Below are positions 58,543 to 64,000 of a stretch of 64,000 nt of DNA, piece by piece. Made by a program: the position numbers and the translations under genes. Location: positions 43,007,645 through 43,071,644 of the forward strand of contig JAULJL010000001.1 in the NCBI GenBank assembly GCA_030761205.1. Direction: 5' to 3'. Position 1 is the first letter of the stretch. Each line of letters opens with the position of its first letter. The DNA is from Fremontodendron californicum (taxonomy: Eukaryota; Streptophyta; Magnoliopsida; Malvales; Malvaceae). The notes beneath the pieces are model-generated. The model was not told the origin of the DNA and did no database searches. It saw only the letters and a program-made list of their open reading frames with translations.

Positions 58543-58955
58543 AAGTTGTTGAAGATAGAGAACTATCTAGGTTGATATATTTGCAGGGTGGAAATCTTCT
58601 CATTTCTAGCTCCTGAATATAAATCGGAAAGCTGCATAAAGTTGACCAGACTTTAATAATAGATTCAATTTGATTCTTTCTTTTCTCATTGTATTTGATG
58701 TTCCAAGCATATAATAATGGAATGAAGAATTTTCTTTGCTTACACCATTTTCATGGCTCATGAGTTAAATGAAAAATTAAATAAGAAAATGAGGATTGAA
58801 GAAGGTTGGCTTAACTCTTTAAGTTGAACTAATTCTCACATGATTGAAAAATGCAGTGCTTTGCTTTTGTCAAATAATACACTAAAATAGCTATGGTAAA
58901 AGGCAAAGTTGGTATTCATATCGGAGCTTTCAGCTTTTTTATGATTTACATCAAT
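58543..58955 (+). other. Kinesin 3' flank
   Basis: The kinesin 3' UTR should lie here; AATAAT words occur near 58658 and 58712. No gene was seen before the ARC6 remnant. Confidence 0.45.
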
Positions 58956-59402
58956 CTATGATTTGTAGACAGATCCTTCAGTGGTTTTCCAACCGAGCTG
59001 GGCAATTTCAGCTGCACGTTCGGTCCATGTCTTCAACATCTAACCATCCAAAATCTGGTAGTTTTCTGACTATTAGGAAAAGCTTAAAGATACACAGTCC
59101 CCTAATGCAGCAATGAACAGTTTTCAAAAGCAATCTACTAACTACGTTTAGCTGAATCACATAAAATGACACTCATAAAAACCACAATAACCAGTTACTC
59201 TAAAACAAACAGAGTCCAGTTTGCAGGGCAGTTTTCAAGATCTATATTCGCGGAAATTCCAACAAAAAAAAAAAGGAAAATTACAGCATCATTACCTCTG
59301 GCAATTTATCAAGACAGTGATCAGGTCCAAACGCCTGAGATTTAATGTTCTGCCACTTGCGGACAATGCCTTCTGCAATTCTTGCATCCATTCTAGGTAA
59401 TT
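58956..59402 (-). pseudogene. ARC6: ARC6 C-terminal remnant (nonsense plus internal deletion)
   Basis: Minus-strand exon A (59296-59402) reads LPRMDARIAEGIVRKWQNIK, then SQAFGPDHCLDKLPE, and ends at a GT donor. Exon B (58956-59054, after an AG acceptor) reads ILDG, a TAG stop, MLKTWTERAAEIAQLGW, then KTTEGSVYKS and a stop. This is the C-terminal domain of ARC6, the plastid inner-envelope protein that positions FtsZ during chloroplast division. The TAG stands where the family, from memory, has Gln or Arg, so CAG to TAG is likely. The family's roughly 75 residues between AQLGW and the final SGWK-TEGS are missing; the two Gly-Trp sites have been joined. No upstream ARC6 exons were found to the right before the LINE. 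The remnant cannot encode a working protein. It is tail-to-tail with the kinesin, as in Arabidopsis At5g42480-At5g42490. Confidence 0.85.
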
Positions 59403-60021
59403 CTTGCAAATAATTTTCAAAGTTTAAGCAGTTTCGAGCACCACAAATCATGGAGGAACAGGACAACTTCGAAGGAATTTGACTATATTTTAACATTATA
59501 ATAAGAAACAGATACAGTAATAGCCATACAAATATCACAAGTTAAATTAAAGGATCAATCATTGATGGCAGCCAAGTTCTAAGATATCTAGAAAACACTT
59601 CACTTAGGTGGAAATAATGCTACATTAGGTTGACTATTCACTTATTTACCACACGTATTATTAAGTCATACCTACATTAATGACATTAGATGCCATAGCC
59701 GGCCTGATTTATTGGCTAATAACTGATGAACTCGATCTACCAGGTAAAAACTTCAAGCCAACCAACGTCATGACTCCAATTACCACACCAGCAGACATGC
59801 TCTTGACACGAGCATCTATAATTCTGTCAGTAATTGTTTCTTCTTCATACATATTTCTTCCAAACTACTTATCCCATGAAGATCAGACAACGGCGGTTGA
59901 AGTGTGGTGGAGTTTGATTATTTTCTAAGCTAAAGGGCTTAAAATTGGCCCAAAAAAAAGAGCTAAAGGGCTTAAAGCCTTAAACCCTTTTTCACTCTCA
60001 GTTGAGAAGTGCCTGCTTCGG
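59403..60021. other. Degraded sequence between ARC6 remnant and LINE
   Basis: Upstream ARC6 exons would be expected here, but no ARC6-like reading was recognised. The 82-residue plus frame at 59680-59928 has no family features. Confidence 0.4.
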
Positions 60022-60092
60022 TTTTTTTTTTTGTTGGATAAGTAGATTTTCATTTATCCAAGAAAGCAGCAATGCTGCTACATGTTACAAAG

Positions 60093-63000
60093 CTAGCTTA
60101 GCCTAGCTAAATAAATCAGAAAACCAATGCCAAACATGTCTGCATTTAACCTCCAAGAATTACATAAAAACGTATTAACTGAATCTCTTTTAATCTTCCT
60201 AAGATCACTTAACCTGGTCGAGATCATGTCTCTCACTTGCTCAGTGAGGTGCTCCTCCTTTTGCTCAGTTGAGTTGAACAAACGATTGTTTCTTTCCTTC
60301 CAAACTAGGTAGATAACTGCGTTCCAAGCTAGCCTCAATATCGTTGTGATTAGAGCTTTACCTCTGAGGTTGACAGAGGCCCATTGAAGCTCTACATTCC
60401 AACATGCAACCTGCCTTTTTAACCTACAAAGTACCATCACTCTCTGCCATATCTGTTTCGAGTAGGAGCAAGTGAAGAATAGATGATCCCTGGTTTCCCT
60501 CTCTTGTTTGCACAGCAAACATTTATCATCCACTGCCATTCCCCAGGAGATAAGTCTATCCTTTGTGGCCAATCTATTTAGGATTGCCATCCAGGAGAGC
60601 ATAGAATGCCTAGGAATATTAAAATTACACCATACCAACTTATACCAAGCCACTTTCCCAGCTGAAGGTCTGATCTTGTTCCACACTGCTGACACTTGGT
60701 ACTTTCCCTCAGGGAAAGGCCATTTGCAGCTTCCATCAGCAGTTGTGAGAACTATTCTGGCAGCCACCTCTCTCAATTGCATGATCTTCCTCCAATTCCA
60801 ACTGCTCCCACTCTGGATAGAGATGTGCCATGGATCTCTATCCTTCAGCACATAAGTCTTGATCCAGGCTATCCATAGGGAGCCTGCTTCAATCAGTACA
60901 GCCCAAAAATTCCTTAGAATACATGCCTGATTCCAAGTGACAGTGTCCTTTACACCAAGTCTCCCTTCTGATTTTGGCAGGCAAATAGACTTCCAGCTAA
61001 CTTTAGCTCCCTTAGCTTGGCCTTCCTTTCCTTTCCATAAGAAGCTTGAGCATAGCTGCATCAACTTCCTTATGCACTGCTTGGGCAGAACAAAATGTCT
61101 GCACCAGAAGTTCTGCAGGTGAAACAGAACTGATTGGATAAGCTGAAGCCTTCCAGCATAAGACAAGAACTTTGTTGCCCATCCTCTAACCCTTGCTGTC
61201 ACCTTCTCCAAAAGTGGCTCACAGTCTGTCATGGTTAATCTTCTAGTGACTAATGGTACCCCCAGGTATCTGACAGGCAGTGTGCCTGTTTTGAACCCTG
61301 TGGACTCTCTGATGAGCCTTAATTCTTCTCTGTCAATTCCTGAGGAGAAGAACTCACTTTTGGTGCTATTAAGTTGGAGCCCTGAGTAGGTGTAGAATTG
61401 ACTTAGCACTAGCTGAATACCCTTTACTGAATCAAGATTGCCCTTGGCAAAGATTAGCAGATCATCAGCAAAACTCAGGTGAGTTAAATGAAGCTTTTTG
61501 CACTTTGGATGATAAGAGAAGACCCCATACTGTGCTGCTGAGTCCAGCAACTTGGACAGGACATTGATAGCAATCACAAAGAGGTAGGGGGAAAGGGGAT
61601 CACCTTGCCTGACTCCTCTTGCCCCCTTAAAGAAGCCCATAAGTCCTCCATTAACAGATATAGAGAAGTAGCTGGTGGATAGGCAACTTTCAATCCAATC
61701 TAGGAACTGCTGAGGGACCCGCATTGCCTTCAAGACTGCAGAGATGAATTCCCAGCTGATAGTATCAAATGCCTTCTGCAAATCCACTTTTATGGCACAT
61801 CTTGGGGACAGAGTATTCCTACCATAGCCTCTGACTAACTCTTGAGCAAGCAGGATATTGTCTCTGATACTCCTGCCTGGAATGAAGGCACTCTGATTGG
61901 GACAGATCACCAATGGAAGACTGCTCTTGAGTCTGTTAGTCAGAATCTTGCTGATGCATTTGTAAAAAACTGTGCAACAGGAAATTGGTCTGAAATCTCT
62001 CATTGTGCTTGGATTAGGGCATTTTGGAATGAGAGCTACACTAGTTGAATTGAAGGCTCTGTGGATCACTCCTGTCCTGAAAAAGAACATTGCAGCCTCT
62101 GTGACATCCTCACCAACAACTTGCCAGGCTGTTTTGAAGAAGTGAGCTGTGAATCCATCTGGCCCTGGACTCTTGTCACTATGAATCGAAAACATTGCTT
62201 CTTTTATCTCTGCAGGAGTTACCCTTTTAACCAGTTCAGCTTGGTGCTCTTCAGTGATGGAAGTCTGAAGAAGTTCAGCAAGCAAATCCTGATTACAGCC
62301 CTTGACCATATGGTCTTTGGATCCCAACAAGTTCTGGAAGTAGGAGACAGCTTCTGTAGCAATCTGATCAAAGTTTTCAAGTCTGTTTCCTTGTGCATCC
62401 GTCAAAGAATGTATGGTATTTTTGCTCAACTTTGCCCTCACCATCCTATGGAAGAAGCCTGTATTTTGGTCTCCTTCCTTTAGCCATTGAATTCTGGATT
62501 TCTGCTTGTAAAAGCTTTCCTCATCTTTGAGAAGATTATTGAAATCCCTGGAAATGATATCTTTCTTTGCTGCCAGTTCAATATCTGCAGGCTTCCTTAG
62601 TAGTTGGAGCTGCACTTCTGCTAATTCCCTTCTTTTGGCTTGTACCTTCTCAGTAATAGCTCCATACTTCTTGAAATAGAAATTCTTTAGTTTCTGCTTC
62701 ACTCTCTTCAATTTGATATGCAAATTGGACATAGGATCACCTCTGGTAGGTTCCTGCCATGAGCTCTCAACTATATCCATGAACTCTGCATCCCTAGTCC
62801 AGTAATTGAAAAACTTGAATGGTTTGGGAGGGGAGTGATTCTCCAAGCTGGTTTTGATTAGTGCAGCGCAGTGATCAGAGGTTTCAGGTGCAATAAATTC
62901 CACATAGGAGTGTGGGAAAGAGATGAGCCATTGATCATTGATCATGACCCTATCAAGCTTCTTGGCAAGATGATTCTCTTGATGATTTGACCAGGTAAAG

Positions 63001-63545
63001 ATTGGACCAACAAATTGGTGATCCATCAATGCATTCTATTCAATGCAAAGTTGGAAATATTTCATATCTGAGGTACTGTGTTGGGATCCATTAAAGCATG
63101 AGCTTTCTGATGGATGAGCTACCACATTATAATCTCCTGCCAAAATCCATGGCGCACCTTGAGTAGTTCCACTGAGGGAATGCAAGTGTGACCAAAGCAA
63201 TTTCCGTCTGCTTCCTTCATTACTTCCATAAATGGCAGTCAAATAAAACCTCAGAGAGTTCAGTTTAATCTGGCATGTGATGGACTGTTCTGTTGAGTCC
63301 TTCATATCTACATCCAGGTGAACCTTACTAAGGATCCAAATTCTTCCATTTGAAGCTTCAGAGTAGTTATGATGGAGGTTCCATCCCTTAAAATGCATGT
63401 CAACAATCTTCTGCACTTTAGGTAACTTTACTCTAGTCTCAATAAGACAGACAATATCAATCTGCAACTTAGAAATTCTACTGACTACCTGTTTCTGCCT
63501 TAGAGGACAATTGAGTCCTCTAACATTCCAAACAAGGAAGTTCAT
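60093..63545 (-). pseudogene. LINE ORF2 (endonuclease-reverse transcriptase) with one nonsense codon
   Basis: The frame spans about 1150 codons and is broken once, by a TAG at 63036-63038; the reading frame is the same on both sides. The N-terminal endonuclease shows MNFLVWNVRGLN, the catalytic ETRV, GDYNVV and, after the stop, SDH. Reverse transcriptase shows SPGPDGFTAHFF, NQSAFIPGRSIRDNILLAQE, KVDLQKAFDTISW, GVRQGDPLSPYLF and the active-site FADD. The C-terminus has the zf-RVT pattern (CLLCKQERETRDHLFFTCSY). The nonsense codon separates the two halves of the endonuclease, so a full protein cannot be made without readthrough. The long open remainder (978 codons) shows the damage is recent. 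The initiating ATG overlaps the ORF1 stop as TAATG. Confidence 0.93.
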
Positions 63546-63811
63546 TAATGAAGAGTTGGAGAGTGACTCCCCAAGGCAGAAGCCTTACCTCGAGCCTTTC
63601 CTTTGTCAATAGGCCCCTTCCTTCTCTTCAAGTTCTTCATCAGATCTGCCACTCCTGCTGCAGCAGCCCTAGGCTTTCTTGTTTCTTCTGAAAAAACAAC
63701 CTGATGAGAGTGGCTTACAGTCCTATCCTCCATAAGTGACTCTGTGTTACCATTATCCTCCTCATTTTCAGGAACAGATTCCAATATTGCAAATCTGTTG
63801 TCTGAGCCCAT
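63545..63811 (-). pseudogene. LINE ORF1 C-terminal part
   Basis: The 88-residue frame begins MGSDNRFAILESV, a phrase typical of the C-terminal part of plant LINE ORF1 (gag-like, RNA-binding) proteins, and ends in a Lys/Arg-rich stretch. A TGA lies two codons upstream of its ATG. The same frame continues open for about 130 bases before that, so ORF1 probably carries a nonsense codon. Its TAA shares one base with the ORF2 ATG. The rest of ORF1 lies beyond the window. Confidence 0.6.
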
Positions 63812-64000
63812 AGCTCATGTGGCTGAGGTGGATCCTCGTTCTGTCCCAGATGGAACTGGCCTTTCCAATTGTTCTATGATGACCTGAGCAGGTAATTCTA
63901 TCTGCTTTTCAGAGATCCTTCTGCTTCGGTTTCCCTTTGTCTCCGGTGTTAGAAAAGTGCTGGACTTTCTTCACTTGTAGATTCTTAGTAGATTCTTCAC

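Larger units (their letters stand above)
60022..64000 (-). mobile_element. L1-type LINE retrotransposon, 5' end outside window
   Basis: The element runs on the minus strand. Its poly(A) tail is the T run at 60022-60032, followed by a short 3' UTR (60033-60092), ORF2 (60093-63545) and the end of ORF1 (63547 onward). ORF2 has an AP-type endonuclease, reverse transcriptase and a C-terminal zinc-finger region, but no RNase H domain. Its 5' end and target duplication lie beyond the right edge. Confidence 0.93.

Noticed and set aside
1..64000. Search for CRISPR arrays, bacterial defence genes and known plant miRNA precursors
   Set aside because: No regularly spaced repeats of CRISPR type, no prokaryotic genes, and no match to the common conserved miRNA sequences I could recall.

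Overview
The window is nuclear DNA of a flowering plant, most likely a dicot. It is AT-rich and its genes have short GT-AG introns. It carries a cytosolic-type tRNA-Glu(CTC), plant-only gene families (SHI/STY zinc finger, double B-box factor, plant kinesin-7) and many plant transposons. The species cannot be fixed from sequence alone. Six intact protein-coding genes, one tRNA and several broken genes are supported; the rest is transposon-derived or unrecognised.

Layout. 0-8 kb: one exon-like piece of TFIIF subunit beta at the left edge, then AT-rich DNA with MITEs and a LINE tail carrying an RNase H domain. 8.1-9.5 kb (-): a two-exon SHI/STY (SRS5-like) transcription factor. 10-16 kb: repeats. 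16.3-21.5 kb (-): a complete Ty1/copia retrotransposon with two 463-bp LTRs that read as identical, TATAT target duplications and an uninterrupted 1365-residue polyprotein. 21.5-27 kb: unrecognised, with simple repeats. 27.3-32.2 kb (+): a seven-exon microspherule-protein-1-like gene (MCRS_N plus FHA). 32.9-34.3 kb (+): an intronless secreted LRR protein. 36-42 kb: LINE and MITE debris. 42.8-43.9 kb (+): a three-exon BBX21-like factor. 46-52 kb: SINEs, a candidate small secreted peptide gene (-), tRNA-Glu (-), a hAT MITE and a non-autonomous Helitron. 53.4-58.5 kb (+): a twelve-exon kinesin-7. 59 kb (-): a broken C-terminal piece of ARC6. 60-64 kb (-): a LINE truncated by the window edge, with a nonsense codon in its endonuclease domain.

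From memory, the order TFIIF-beta, SRS5, FHA protein, BBX21 matches Arabidopsis At1g75510-At1g75540. The kinesin next to an ARC6 remnant matches At5g42490-At5g42480. The window may therefore join two ancestral blocks, with the break in the repeat-rich 44-52 kb interval.

The genes do not form an operon-like system. SRS5 (auxin synthesis), BBX21 (light signalling), MCRS1 (chromatin), the kinesin (microtubule motor) and the ARC6 remnant (plastid division) are independent neighbours. The most unusual structure is a cluster of five short stem-loops in the 5' leader of the copia element. All have the same stem length and loop size, and their stem sequences differ while staying complementary. Exon joins were made by eye from splice consensus and reading frame.
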